Shown: one piece after another, positions 1-10,592 of the stretch | How the letters are laid out: each line of letters opens with the position of its first letter | Numbering within the stretch: position 1 is the first letter of the stretch | NCBI RefSeq assembly: GCF_032854445.1 | Contig: NC_088303.1 | Span: 24,933,501 to 24,965,264 of the forward strand | DNA length: 31,764 nucleotides | Reading direction: 5' to 3' | Source: Liolophura sinensis | Taxonomy: Eukaryota; Mollusca; Polyplacophora; Chitonida; Chitonidae | The notes under the pieces: generated by a model | The model's database searches: none | What the model was told of the DNA's origin: nothing | Seen by the model: the letters and a program-made list of their open reading frames with translations, nothing else | Translations under genes and position numbers: made by a program

Positions 1-226
1 TCAACTTCTGTCACTCTTTAGTCTGATTGGTTTACCAGGCAAATCCCGAGGTCAGTCATCTGGCTGTCGAGTCAACTTCTGGAATAACTATAGGATAAAA
101 AAGAAAAAATTCCAGTGGTGTCAAGAGCCGCTGTCAACGCTCAATCACGATGCAGCGAGAAAGTATCAGAGGGGAAAGTCAACGAAGATAAGCAGTGGGG
201 TACTCTCCCTTGTACTGGGTCTTTAA

Positions 227-244
227 CATCGGATAGGTCCGATG
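227..244. other. short perfect hairpin in the putative 3'UTR
   Basis: CATCGGA and TCCGATG form a 7-bp stem around a TAGG loop. It lies just past the candidate TAA on the minus strand. It could be a local RNA structure or chance. Confidence 0.3.
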
Positions 245-249
245 ATTTG

Positions 250-289
250 TTACTTCTTCGTGCTGTTCTGGTTGTTAGCAGATGCTCCC
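250..289 (-). CDS. ESPN: espin-like gene, candidate last coding exon
   Basis: A strong pyrimidine tract and acceptor (TTTTTCATCTCTTCACAG) ends at 290. Exon 6 ends in phase 2 (AG); its first G completes Arg, after which the frame reads Gly-Ala-Ser-Ala-Asn-Asn-Gln-Asn-Ser-Thr-Lys-Lys and stops at TAA (252-250). The DNA below 250 would be 3'UTR running off the window. Another frame from the same acceptor is open for about 49 codons to a TGA near 144 and would be used if an unseen phase-shifting exon lies between. The third tryptophan element I recall at the end of vertebrate espin (Ala-Pro-Trp-Gln-Arg) was not found. Confidence 0.45.
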
Positions 290-3092
290 CTGTGAAGAGA
301 TGAAAAATACTACATCAGAAAAAGGTTTCCTTTAAACACGAAGTATTCGATGTTTAAAAAAATTTTTAAATTTTAACATGGTACATTATGAGTGAATCAA
401 ATGTAACATGCATACTGTAAAAAAGAAGTATATGCAAGCGATACATTCATAATGTCGTAAATCTTCTACGTTAATCGCACAGGTAGAATAAAAATGGCTG
501 AATTTTTCTGGACATTCTAATATTAGATTTACATTTGGTATATTTACATGTATGTATTCAGGTACCATTGCCACTGCCCCATAGGGTCACATTAGTTTGG
601 CATAATATTAGTTATGTCTTCTCCAACAAGTGATGGAGAAAATTATATTCTTTTGATAATGTTAAGCTTCAGCAACTAAAACTTCTGAAAAGGTGGCAGA
701 CTTTAAATGCCTCATGTCTTTTAACCAAAAATTACTCCAGGCTCTACAATTTTTGTTGAATACACATTGCTCCTTTACATTTTCTGAAGTATAACATATT
801 TATCAGTAGTGTACAAATAGGAATATTTCTTGTTTTCTGAACATACATATGTACTCACATAAATTTTATCCCTTATGTAGCAAAATTTTTATGAGGAGAA
901 AATTCATCTTCATACCCAAAACTGACGAAAATTCAATTGAGCAAGAAGTATTTAAAGGTGATATACAAAGGCATTTGATGTGAACATTACACATGTCAAA
1001 GTTAAAACACTGTGATGATTGTTACATTTTTTGTCATTTTGTAGATTTGAATGCAGTTTGTAGCTTATATTCGGCTAGAAATAAACTGAACAAATCTGGA
1101 CAGTCTATTGTTTGCCAAACAAGACACGCTCATTCCCACTTGACTCTGGAATTTCGTGAAGTCAGAAGGGCCCTATTTCATTATCTGGCATGTCAATGTC
1201 ACAAAAACACAAGGTTTTGAAATAGCCGACTGACATGGACAAATATAACACCACAATTATTCTAAATACAGAGAGGAAAGCAATGGACACGTTTTATGCA
1301 AAGTGAAATTTGGGCAATAGTAAAGATTTTTATTAAAAATACTTCATGAATTATTTTCACAAAGAAAACCCCTACAATCTTAAACAATACGCCTGTTGGC
1401 AAAATTTGAAATACACTCGACATTGTTATAGTTCACATTTAAAGCATTTTCTTAAATAATGGGGCAGCTTCCAGGGTTGTCCAAGTGCATGCTGGCCACA
1501 CACACACACACAGACACACGTATTGTACAGGGAGTTGCTACAACTCAATAGTCAATACAAATAATCTTCTGGCAACTTTCCAGGCCATCCTTAGAAACAT
1601 CTTTCTTGGGCTTAACCTTACCAAAAATAGTAAACAGGTTTTTTTCAGCTGGCAAATGAAAAAAATAAATGGAGATTTAAAAGAATTAACGGAAGAAGGA
1701 AAATCCCTATATAAATATTAGAGAAAAGCTCTTTTTTTTGACGGATCGGCCAGGTTATGCAAAATGAAATCATTTTTATAGATGGCCTCAACTTTTATGA
1801 ATTCTTTCTTCACCACCAATACAAAGGGAGCATGACGTAAGACTTTCTGATGGACTATGACTATAGGTACTTTTGTCTGTGTTACAAACAATATGAGATT
1901 GTATAGATATGAATGGCTTCTCATAAACGAATGCAAGAACTGCTGTCAATACAAAATGAAATCAGATTTAAAGGCGAAGAAAACATAAAAATGACAAAGT
2001 TCAGATGAAAGAGTGCGAAAAGTTGTTCCTAAATGTGGTCTAAGCTGGTCCCAAATACCCAAAAAATATTTCCAATATCCCTTTCTCTTGAAAAAAAAAT
2101 CCAAAAAAATATTTAAGATCATATTTGCAAATAAGTTTTGATGCTCTTTCATCTGATTATGGCATCATTTTTATGCTTTCTTCTCCTTTAAACGTTTTTT
2201 TTTTCTAGAGGAGGCTAAACTGGAGATTTTCATTTGCTAACCAAATTCAAATTTTCTTCATTTACGAAGAATAGCTGAAATAACTGCCTTTCGGTAAATA
2301 TCAGACTTGTGCTTGTATTATTTATACTGCTTAAAGAATTCTAAAATCTGATGTCTGAGATAGTCTAGATGAGGTAAATGTACTCTTATACATGCAAGCA
2401 GAGGCACTGGTTGCTTTCACAGCAACTCACGGTTCCAAGCAGAGGGGCAAACTCATTCAGGACTGATTATATCACCTGTCACGATTCCTGTCACGAACAC
2501 AAAGCAAGCTCTTGCTAGCTGATATACATATTAAGAAAAGCATGTAACAGCAGCGTTTTATTGCAATGATTAACTGCACAATACCTCATTATGTCTCTTC
2601 ATCACTGAAACAAAATTTCTCACAATGTAAGCTGAACAGTTAAACATTAACACCATGTGATAATAATGCCCGTGCACATGTATGAGAAAATGAAACCTGA
2701 TGAGCACCAAGGCAGGAGATTTTATAATGTTTGACATGGTCGGAGTTGGGATTGAACCCAGGCCTCTGGATTATGCTTCAGACACTCCAACATTTTGTCC
2801 TCTGTAGTGCCTTAACATAGTCTAGCACAAATCCACATGAAATCCTAACAAATATAGGAAAGGATGACTGACATAGCTATGCACCTATAAACATCATCAC
2901 AACAATGGGAAGACAATGCAGGCATCATTGCAGAGTCACCTCACCCTGCTTCTGTTTCCACTTCATGAAAAATATATGAACGGATGATCGACATGTCTAT
3001 GCATCTTGCTCCACTGTCACTCATTACGCAGCGATAACAATCAAGGGGAGACAATTTGCCAAAATAGCAGGCACACTGCAGAGTTATCTCAC
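290..3092. other. intron of the espin-like gene, no further gene seen
   Basis: This 2.8-kb AT-rich stretch separates the second bundling-module exon from the candidate last exon. Both strands were searched for a third Pro-Trp-Gln/Lys-Arg element with splice sites; none was found. It has a short (CA)n run near 1498-1510 and an isolated tRNA B-box-like sequence near 2748-2768. Nothing else is recognisable. Confidence 0.5.
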
Positions 3093-3172
3093 CTTCCTTC
3101 TGTTTCTTTCTTCTCTATCAGAGCTCTCTTCCAGCTAGGCATGCCTTTAAACCGAGCTTCATAGTCCTCCAC
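3093..3172 (-). CDS. ESPN: espin-like gene, exon 6: second Met-Pro-x-Trp-Lys-Arg element
   Basis: Exon of 80 nt: acceptor GTTAACAG ending at 3173, donor GTGAGA at 3092. It reads 26 codons plus two bases (AG). It contains Met-Pro-Ser-Trp-Lys-Arg-Ala-Leu-Ile-Glu-Lys-Lys (about residues 521-532), spaced 36 residues after the first element, as expected of a paired actin-binding module. If the donor is not used, the codons AGG TGA give Arg then stop, so retained-intron transcripts would end here; an AATAAA on the minus strand at 2562-2557 could then serve. The acceptor sits only a few bases from a pyrimidine-rich minisatellite. Confidence 0.75.
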
Positions 3173-3180
3173 CTGTTAAC

Positions 3181-3478
3181 ATAGGATGTGAAGGAGAATG
3201 GAACATGAAGGAGAACAGAATGGAATGTGAAGGAGAATGGAATGTGAAGGAGAACAGAATGGAATGTGAAGGAGAACAGAATGGAATGTGAAGGAGAATG
3301 GAATGTGAAGGAGGATGGAATGTGGAGAATGGAATGTGAAAGAGAATGGAATGAGAAGGAGAATGGAATGTGAAGGAGGATGGAATGTGAAGGAGAATGG
3401 AATGTGAAAGAGAATGGAATGAGGAGGAGAATGGAATGTGAAGAAGAATGGAATGTGAAGGAGAATGGAATGAGAAGG
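3181..3478. repeat. 17-bp minisatellite (GAATGTGAAGGAGAATG)
   Basis: Tandem array of mostly 17-bp units with variants of about 14 and 22 bp (GAATG insertions, GGATG, AACAG). It is almost pure purine on the plus strand and pyrimidine on the minus strand. It ends about 8 bp before the exon 6 acceptor, so on the transcribed strand it forms the pyrimidine tract. The minus-strand ORF across it (His/Ser/Ile/Leu/Phe repeats) is a product of the repeat and is not called as a gene. Confidence 0.9.
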
Positions 3479-3549
3479 ATTCTTGGCTCTTAACAGTTCC
3501 TCATGGGCATCTGTCCATTCATATAATCTGTGCCCAACTTTTATTTGAT

Positions 3550-3640
3550 ACACTTAAGAATATTTCACTTATACAAATGTAGCCAGCATTATGGCCGTAG
3601 GAAACCCACGACCATCTATGGCCCAGAAGCCATTGGCTTA
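3550..3640 (-). mobile_element. SINE fragment, AAATAAAT-tail family (3' part)
   Basis: On the minus strand the segment matches the 3' body of the SINEs at 16716 and 29485: ATGGTCGTGGGTTTCC, then CATAATGCTGGC and GTATAAGTGAAATATTC. The tRNA-like head is absent. Confidence 0.6.
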
Positions 3641-3908
3641 GAGTCAAAGTGTCAGACTCAGCATTTTGTTACAATGTATATTATAAATTAAATTAGTCAG
3701 TAACTCATTAAAATGACAACATTATGTGAGCTTAGCTTATGTCAATTTGATATCCAAATTTTCTGTGGACTGTTGTATCAGTTACAAAAACTGACTTGGA
3801 ACTAACTTTAAGTAGACAAAGTTCAGTGAAAACTAACAACTGATCTAAGTTTGGGAAATCAGATGGTAATAGTAGACGATCAAAACATCAAAAAGTTGAA
3901 GTTCTGAC

Positions 3909-4058
3909 CTTTTTCTTCTCTTCATACTCTTTCTTCGCTTTCTCAGCCATCTGTCTCGCCAATAACTGACGCTTCCAGTCCGGCATTGACGAATCACCCA
4001 CTTTGTCAAGAAAATTCTTAAAGTGGAACCTCTTAGTTAGCTCATCCAATTCTTTCTC
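3909..4058 (-). CDS. ESPN: espin-like gene, exon 5: first half of the actin-bundling module
   Basis: Exon of 150 nt (50 codons, phase 0 at both ends): acceptor TCTTTCAG ending at 4059, donor GTCAGA at 3908. It begins Glu-Lys-Glu-Leu-Asp-Glu-Leu and contains Met-Pro-Asp-Trp-Lys-Arg-Gln-Leu-Leu (about residues 485-493). A highly basic and acidic helix rich in Lys, Glu and Ala follows. The Pro-x-Trp-Lys/Arg-Arg-Gln core followed by a charged helix is, from memory, the repeated element of the espin C-terminal actin-bundling module. The leucine/acidic lead-in also resembles that of vertebrate espin. This exon and exon 6 are the strongest support for the family call. Confidence 0.8.
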
Positions 4059-4104
4059 CTGAAAGACAAATTGAGAACCAACCTATAAGGTGTGTATGTA
4101 TTTA

Positions 4105-4375
4105 AGTTTGCAGTTTACTGTCGTACTTAACAATTTTTGAGCCATTTGATGACTAGGGGTCATTAGGTGTGTGTATATATACTGTGTCTTTCTGTGGCAG
4201 GGTGAGTCGATGAAGCCAAGTCTGCCGTCACTGAAGTGTCATGCCAAAGACACCAGACATGACACCCCACCCAGTTACATTATATTAACGCTGGGCCAAC
4301 CAATATTGTTTACTCGCTGTACCTTCTCCTTGCTGAGAGCTGGTCGAGGAAGCTACAAGTATCCCAATTCTATCA
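4105..4375 (-). mobile_element. dispersed SINE-like repeat
   Basis: The minus-strand 3' part (GCTCAAAAATTGTTAAGTACGACAG) matches the equivalent part of the repeat at 5307-5592 (AAAAATTGCTAAGTACAACG). The rest (CACTGAAGTGTCATGCC..., GACACCAGACATGACACC) differs. So it is a second family sharing a 3' end, as SINEs mobilised by one LINE often do. No tRNA boxes or target-site duplication could be assigned. It lies in the intron between the WH2 and bundling-module exons. Confidence 0.5.
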
Positions 4376-5306
4376 ACTTCAACCAACCGATAAAGTTAAA
4401 AAGGCACTAACATAAAACATGTTCATTTGTGATTTTAGTTTAAAACGGAATGATATATTGAACACCCATACTTCATAGTTATGTCTCAAAAAATTTAAGT
4501 TTTTTTTATGTTTTTGATCTGACCTCACAAGTTGTATTGGTCTGAATTTTGATGGCAGTCCTTCACCCAGAAAGCACCATTTGCTGAACAAAACAAAACC
4601 CTTACAGGAAGTCCATTCAAGGACAAAAAAAACAATATATATGCAACCTTCTAGTTTTACATTTCATCAGATGATATTGTTTTCTTTGCAGTGCGAGTAC
4701 TGCATTTGGTGATTAATAGAATCCTATATTTGGGAACTAATCCTTAAGGCTGTGTACTTGTTTACTGAAGTGCAGAGTTGAGGGTAGCAGTATAAATAGT
4801 ATTATGTAGGCCTACAAATTCTGAGAATCAAGTGTTTTCCCTTCTATGTGTCATACTGCATAAGTTATTGCATCCTAGAACAGCTGTTCATTTTTCTCTA
4901 CTTCTTTTTTCATATTTCTGTATACAACATGATATGGACATATGTCTGAAATAAAAGAATTATTAGTATCATTTTAGACTTCTAAAAACCATGTTAAACC
5001 AGTTGAATTCAAACTAAAAAGGTGATGGGAAAAGGGCAATCACCTCCTCCCTTGGTTTGTGCTTGTACATGTACAGGGTTCCAGTTAACTGATGGGGCAG
5101 GAAGGGGTAGGTAATGGTCCGTCCCCACTACCCTGTTTAACTCATTGCATGACTGGGACAGATGCTGGGACAGCATTTTGATATGATACTGAAGTGCACG
5201 TGATCTATCTAATATACTGTTTTGTGTGTGAAGGATTTGAGGAAGAACAGTTTGATTATAAATTGAATAAGTTACCTTTGATAAATAAGCACACAGTTTA
5301 ATAGGT

Positions 5307-5592
5307 CCATAAAGAGTGAAGGAGTGCTTGGGGGTTTAACGTTGTACTTAGCAATTTTTCAGTCATATGACGACGAGGGAATCCTTGGGGTGTATGTAAC
5401 GTATCTCCTTGTTGCAGGACAGATTTCCACCACTCTTTTATCTAGTGCGACTTCACTGAGATGCCTTACCTAAGTCAAGTAAGCTGCCCTGCCCGAGCCT
5501 TTATACTGATACGGGTCAACAAGTAGTTGCACTATCCCCTTCAGTCTGAACGCCAAGCAAGGAAGCTACAACTTCCTCTTTTAAAGTTTTAG
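5307..5592 (-). mobile_element. 5'-truncated SINE, ACTC-tail family
   Basis: The minus strand runs parallel to the intact element at 12639-12977, sharing TTAAAAGAGGAAGTTG, the TGACCCGTATCAGTATAA region, AGCTTACTTGACTTAGGT-like sequence, GTGGAAATCTGTCCTGCAAC and the TTAAACCCCCAAGCACTC end. The tRNA head is missing; similarity begins near GTCACAC. An A/T-run lies at its 5' border. Confidence 0.6.
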
Positions 5593-5860
5593 GTGTGACT
5601 CAATTTTTTTTTTTAATCAATAAAGTTTGCAACAGGTTAATTGTTAGAATTCAACATGGAGAAAGAACAGGTATTACATTCCACCATTAGAATCACTTGT
5701 TACATTAAACAGCAGAATAAAGAAGAATGACTTGACTATGTATTTATCCCTGCCCTCACTGCTTATGGGATCTTCATCTTTAATATGTGATGAAGATTTG
5801 TGGAATGATTTGAACAGACTTACAATCGTAGAAAACACTCTGTGGGTAAATGTGTACGTC

Positions 5861-5985
5861 ACACATGGAAAAGTTTGTTGGTAACTTGCCAAATGCCGGA
5901 GGTTTATTATAGGCATCCTCGCCATTGTACAAGTGAAAAATATTTGAGTATGGCATTAACCAACAGTCAAAAAATAAATAAATTT
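5861..5985 (+). mobile_element. SINE fragment, AAATAAAT-tail family
   Basis: The segment aligns by eye with the 3' half of the element at 29485-29742: the ACATGGAAAAGTTTG / GTAACTTGCC block, CGCCATTGTACAAGTGAAA, TTGAGTATGGCATTAACC and the AAATAAATAAAT tail. The tRNA-like head is missing. Confidence 0.55.
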
Positions 5986-6141
5986 TGGTTCAGTTTTGGT
6001 ATAGAGCTGTGTCTTTATCACAGGCATTGTATCACAGAATAACGTTATTGTGAGAGAGGATGGAGCGCCTCAGTGCATAATCAATAATCCATCCATAATC
6101 CATTAACCTCAGAAAACACAGACAACAAAATCTGTATTTAC

Positions 6142-6406
6142 CCTATTTGTAAGGGCGTTGCTTTCTTTGACCATCCCATTCTGCGATCCGGGTGGTGAGG
6201 TCACAGGCTGTAAACCGGCCCCTGGGGTGTAGGAATATGTGACGCTACCTGACCTTGACCCTCGGTTTGTCTTCTTGAGAGACGCTGACCCGCCCACAGA
6301 GCGTAGTTCTGCGATCAACTGGTCCGTACCAGACCCTACTGGAGACGGGGATGTCAGTGAATTTCTGTTTGATCCACCATTACTTCCTCCGTTAAGGCTA
6401 GTTGGC
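6142..6406 (-). CDS. ESPN: espin-like gene, exon 4: WH2-like actin-binding motif
   Basis: Exon of 265 nt: acceptor TTTTTACAG ending at 6407, donor GTAAAT at 6141. Its first base completes the Arg codon (AG+G) left by exon 3. It then reads 88 codons and ends at a codon boundary. A Gly/Ser/Asn-rich start is followed by Asp-Gln-Leu-Ile-Ala-Glu-Leu-Arg and, eight residues later, Leu-Lys-Lys-Thr (about residues 400-418). That is the amphipathic helix plus LKKT/V pattern of a WH2 domain, which binds monomeric actin. The spacer is somewhat longer than in the shortest WH2 motifs. A Ser/Thr/Gly-rich tail leads into the bundling module. Espin likewise has a WH2 domain before its actin-bundling module. 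Confidence 0.75.
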
Positions 6407-6646
6407 CTGTAAAAAGACAGGAAGGGTTATGACGAAAATATTTTGGTATATTTGTATATCACGGACTGAACAAAAACCGAAACAAATGTCATCATGCCTG
6501 ACATGTCTCTATCAAAAACGCTTACATATTTCAGCCTTTGTAGAAATCAATAGGAAGAAAACAAGAAATCATTATTCTCTCGTGCCTCTGGATAACAAAA
6601 TCAAACATCCATTTTGTTAGTAATGCCAGTCATTTATTCATGGTTC

Positions 6647-6831
6647 AAGGCCGCAAGGACCCAGGAGCCTCTCATCAATGCGACAGCTGCGAGTTCAAGT
6701 CCAGCTCAAGCTGGCTTCATCTCCAACCACACGTGAGAAGGTCTTCCAGCAACCTGAAGATGGTTGTGGGTTTCCCCAAGGCTCTGCTCGGTTTCCTCCC
6801 ACCACACTGCTGGCTGTCATCATAAAAGTTT
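6647..6831 (+). mobile_element. SINE, AAATAAAT-tail family, lacking both ends
   Basis: It carries the B-box region (CTGCGAGTTCAAGTCC) and body (CAGCAACCTGAAGATGG, TTTCCTCCCACCACACTGCTGGC) shared with the element at 29485. It lacks the A-box start and the AAATAAAT tail. ATGGTTC occurs on both sides (6640-6646, 6832-6838), a possible short target duplication. Two overlapping short ORFs inside it are not genes. It lies in the 4.2-kb intron between exons 4 and 3. Confidence 0.6.
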
Positions 6832-6838
6832 ATGGTTC

Positions 6839-9290
6839 TCTGTTTTACATAGGTATTACATAATTACTATTCTGTTTTCATTATAATACTGTAGCAGAAT
6901 TTTTAATAATTTTCCTCATGACAGGAAATACATGCAGTGCTTTTTAAGATACCGCACCTAATATTTACTCTAACTTTGCTTTCACTCTCTTTGGATGCTA
7001 ATGCTTGGGGAATGTCATAGTACTTCACAATTTTTGTAGGCCAAAAAAAAAAAAGATTTTGTTCATCTTTTTTTTTTCTTTTGTTGGTTACTTTCTCTCC
7101 TTTACAAATAGCCGTTTTATGTCTGCGTCTAAAAGGTGTTTTATTTTCAATTCCCTTAACATACAGATACTATGTTAGATAGCATATTCCAGGCATTCAT
7201 CCATATGCACATTTATTATCAGAAGTCTCTTACAAATAAATCTATTATACAGGTGAAACACTGATAATGACAGAGCTATCTTCTTCATGTATTTACACAT
7301 ATGATGCAATGATAGCATACTTATAGCCTGGCGGAGAAGGTACATCAATATAGCATAGGGGCCTACATACATGCACATATGTGTATGCAGTCCAAAAGGC
7401 TACATTTCATACACTGTAATACAATTTTGGTACATGTATATACAATACAAATTATCTTCATACCATTAAAACTACAAGATTTCCTTCCACCATACATAAA
7501 TTCTCAATTTAACCATCAACTACTCCTTGAATAAAGTTCAAATACTACTGATTTGAGCTTTGTTTTTTTTCTCCCCCCCCCAACCCCCCAAACTGAGTCT
7601 GGTAAAATTACAAAATACCTTCAATATCCCAGAATCCTTTCTTACTACAGCAATTCAGTACAAGAATTCGAATGTGACTGCATTTGTCAAAAATGTCAGT
7701 ATAGGAGCAAGCTGAGAACTACTTTGATTAATTCAAAGCAACATTAGAATATTTTAGAGCTTTCTCTGTATAATGTATCACTGAGCAAGACAACCAGCCC
7801 ATGTGGGAACAATTTTCACCCCACTCTCACTAACTGATTGATCACTACTCCAAATACACGGCATATTAATCCACAGGGCTTATAATTCTTTCATCTGCAT
7901 AGAACCTGTTTAATTAGTGACTTGAAACGTTGTATACTGCCAAAGCAGGTGTACGAGTGATAATCCACTAACGAATGTCTGCCTGTGGTATCTGGGGTGT
8001 AAACACCTGAGGACTGAAGGTTTTTGAGTTTTAGTAGGTATATAAGTCTGTGATATACACACTTTTCACAAACATCTGGCAAATTCAACACTAAAATGCT
8101 ACATTAGATAAGTGCTACTTTTACAGTCTAATTACTACTATTTTACCTAAGAATATTCACTTTGCATTCGGTTTAATTATTTACAATATATTCCATCACA
8201 CATCAAAACTTTCATAAATTCTCTCTGCAATAGGCCAAAATTAAAATGTTGTTTGCTTGGTATTACAAGCCTTTTATAACAAAAGATGGTAGTTAGGTTG
8301 TTTTTATAGTTCTTTTTTTTTTGTTTTTCTTTCTGCAGAAGGGAATAACAATCGTAGGAACTGTAGGGAAGACCCAATATTTGGCAATTCTCAAAATAAA
8401 TATTCTTAGATCTTTACAATAAAACTTATAGGTAAACATTTCTTAAGCAATTTTATGAGTAATACAGCATAATTTAAGTCAACAGTTTGTGCTAGCATTT
8501 ACAGGTCCTGTGCGGTGGTGGTGAGCATGTGAAAATATAACCAAAACCCTGTCCAGCTTTCCCAATTTAATTAAACTCTGTGAGATTTTGGGGGTTCTTA
8601 GGTCATGTGAAGGATCAAATACTAGTATTTATTCTGTCTTCAATATATCATTCAATGTACATGTTTGTCTTAAAGTATGAAGAGTGTAAGCACCCAAGTG
8701 AGCCTTAGCTCAGATCACCAGCTTTGACCTAATTTTATAAAGTCCAAAACATTTATACATGAGGAAGAGGACATACATGTTGCATGAAGGTTAAGGGATG
8801 GAACATATCAGCTTTGTATGCAATCCCTGTATCCATTTAGAAATGCACCTGCCCTTTCTAGTGTCACAATGTATCAGTAAACAGATACAGTTTCTATCCA
8901 CCTAAATTTTCCCAACATCTGGTGGTGGTGCACTCAGTGACAGTTCCAGAAATTATGCCAATACATTGTTAGCTACATGTCCTAGTTTTGATGGGGAGAA
9001 AAGGTATGTACATGTCTGTCTAAGGTTTTTTTAAATTTTGGGGTCTCCAAAATGGTATCTTTCCATGCCACCAGAAGGGGCTCAGGTGGGGGCCCTTAAT
9101 GGATGCCAACATAAAAGGTGCTCTGTTGGTGGATTCTTTGATAAGGTAGGTTTAAAATAAATATCTTTCATTTTCATAACGTTTCAGAAGATATTACGTT
9201 GTAAGGTCTCAATTTGTTACTGTGATTATACCAGTCCATGAATGAATTCATTTAATTTACAAAAAAATAAACTAGGGGATTTACGTAAGT
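6839..9290. other. AT-rich intronic DNA, nothing recognised
   Basis: Part of the intron between exons 4 and 3 of the espin-like gene. It has homopolymer runs (A/T near 7048-7078, C near 7571-7588, T near 8312-8322) and only short uncorrelated ORFs. No splice-compatible coding exon or repeat family was identified. Confidence 0.5.
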
Positions 9291-10585
9291 GGGCTACACG
9301 TAGAACGTCGGCTATAGCTTGAGTGACTTGTCCTTGTAGGTATAGGCCTGGGGCCACGTTTTGTCGGTGTAAACATTTCACGCTGGTTATAACCACAGCC
9401 ACACAACTCTCAGCAATTCAATTTCGCGAAATCAGATGTGTTTTAAAGGTATAGCATGGTGAAAAGAATTGGAGCACTGAGAATTCTGTATCTTGACATC
9501 GAAAGAGGCTGACAGCTGCGATGTTTACAAGATTTCCTTGAACATCTTACAATGATTATCTCACGAAATGAGTACTTAATCTGAAATCTCGACTCCTTAT
9601 GGAAACACAAGGACACTGGAAATGAGTCCAGTAAAGTATACATCCCCCTCAAAATATGACAACACTATTTTACAGGTATCGAAACAGATACTGGTGAAAA
9701 CACTTCACAGGTACATGTATGTTGATCTACGGACATCGGATACGTACACCCGTCAGATTAGAATACTTAAGGCCGCCTTTGTTCAGCAGTATGAGAGGAA
9801 ATTATTAACCAAAAAACAGAGAAGCTATCTACAGTAAAATATGTATTTGGGAACTGAGCCTTTCGCTGATTTTCTCGGTGGAACAAAAATACTAGAAAAC
9901 ACCTGTGTGTCATCGGCAAAAGTCAAGTGAATTACACTTTCCGAGCGCTTAGCGGTCTTCTGGACAAATTTTATCCCATTCCATGGCGTATTCAAGTGAT
10001 AATTCCATACTATCTCCCATAATATCAAATATTGTTTTCAAAAGCGGCACATGTGCACGTGTGGTTGGCGTTTAGGTGGTACAAAAAAAAAAAGAGAACA
10101 ACCTCGCGTCAAATTCATTGTCATTTTAAAAGCATCTGCCACTTAATACCTCTACTTCACTCAACAATTAGCTTTCAAAATGACATCGTTGTCCACCTTT
10201 GAGTGCTGAGCTGTTCTATAGATTAGAATACTTAAATAGCGTTACGATATATTTTTACATGATGTCAGATTCTCAACAGACATCAGCGTGATTGACTTAC
10301 CAATTTAGGTCAATCAACTTAGGACCTTATTTTCAAATTCGACTGAGATTTTCTGAGGAAATAGCGAATTAAGGTCAGTGTCAATGGTTGCAAAAGGTGC
10401 ATAAATGTCATAGCTTAATACAGAGTGTAAACAGAGTAACATTTCAAATGATTGAGGAACAAAAAAAATGAAATAAAATAATTTGGCATCTGTAAAAACA
10501 TGTAATAAGAGTTTTGGTCAGGGCCTTTTCGAAGGATCGGTCGCATAACATCAAACACGTAATAGTTTCATCTTGGCCTTAACTG
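9290..10585. promoter_or_regulatory. CpG-denser block inside intron, candidate promoter region
   Basis: CpG dinucleotides are visibly more frequent here than in the flanking DNA, for example in ACGTAGAACGTCGGC, TTTCGCGAAA and CCGAGCGCTTAGCGG. Two palindromic E-boxes lie side by side (CACATGTG then CACGTG, 10048-10061). The block begins just below exon 3, so it could be a further alternative promoter for the WH2/bundling half of the gene or for an unrecognised small gene. No TATA box or coding first exon in matching phase was found. Confidence 0.3.
9622..9837 (+). CDS. unrecognised 71-residue ORF on the plus strand
   Basis: The ORF starts with ATG in a good context (GGAA ATG A) and ends at TAA. 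The product is basic and helical-looking, rich in Lys, Arg, Tyr and Gln: Met-Ser-Pro-Val-Lys-Tyr at the start, Gln-Ile-Arg-Ile-Leu-Lys-Ala-Ala-Phe in the middle and Lys-Lys-Gln-Arg-Ser-Tyr-Leu-Gln at the end. There is no membrane segment or signal peptide. I do not recognise the family; its length and spaced Arg/aromatic residues faintly recall LYR-type mitochondrial assembly proteins, but that is weak. It lies in the CpG-denser block, antisense within an intron of the espin-like gene. Chance is a real possibility at this length. Confidence 0.22.
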   Translation: MSPVKYTSPSKYDNTILQVSKQILVKTLHRYMYVDLRTSDTYTRQIRILKAAFVQQYERKLLTKKQRSYLQ

Positions 10586-10592
10586 CTCTCAC

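Noticed and set aside
1440-1510. minus-strand Pro-Trp-Lys peptide as the missing third espin element
   Set aside because: The phase does not match exon 6 and the flanking residues do not fit the bundling module.
2740-2810. tRNA-like fragment with GGGTTCAATCC on the minus strand
   Set aside because: Only a B-box-like core is present; no A box, tail or duplication could be assigned.
3181-3478. relation to human GGAAT satellites
   Set aside because: The GAATG likeness is a short simple word; unit length and context differ.
3176-3553. 125-codon minus-strand ORF rich in His, Ser, Phe, Leu
   Set aside because: It is the translation of the 17-bp minisatellite plus flanks and overlaps the intron side of a supported acceptor.
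9825-10028. minus-strand ORF containing Phe-Ala-Asp-Asp-Thr-Gln, like a LINE reverse transcriptase core
   Set aside because: No other reverse transcriptase motif lies around it and the frame is short; the match is probably chance.
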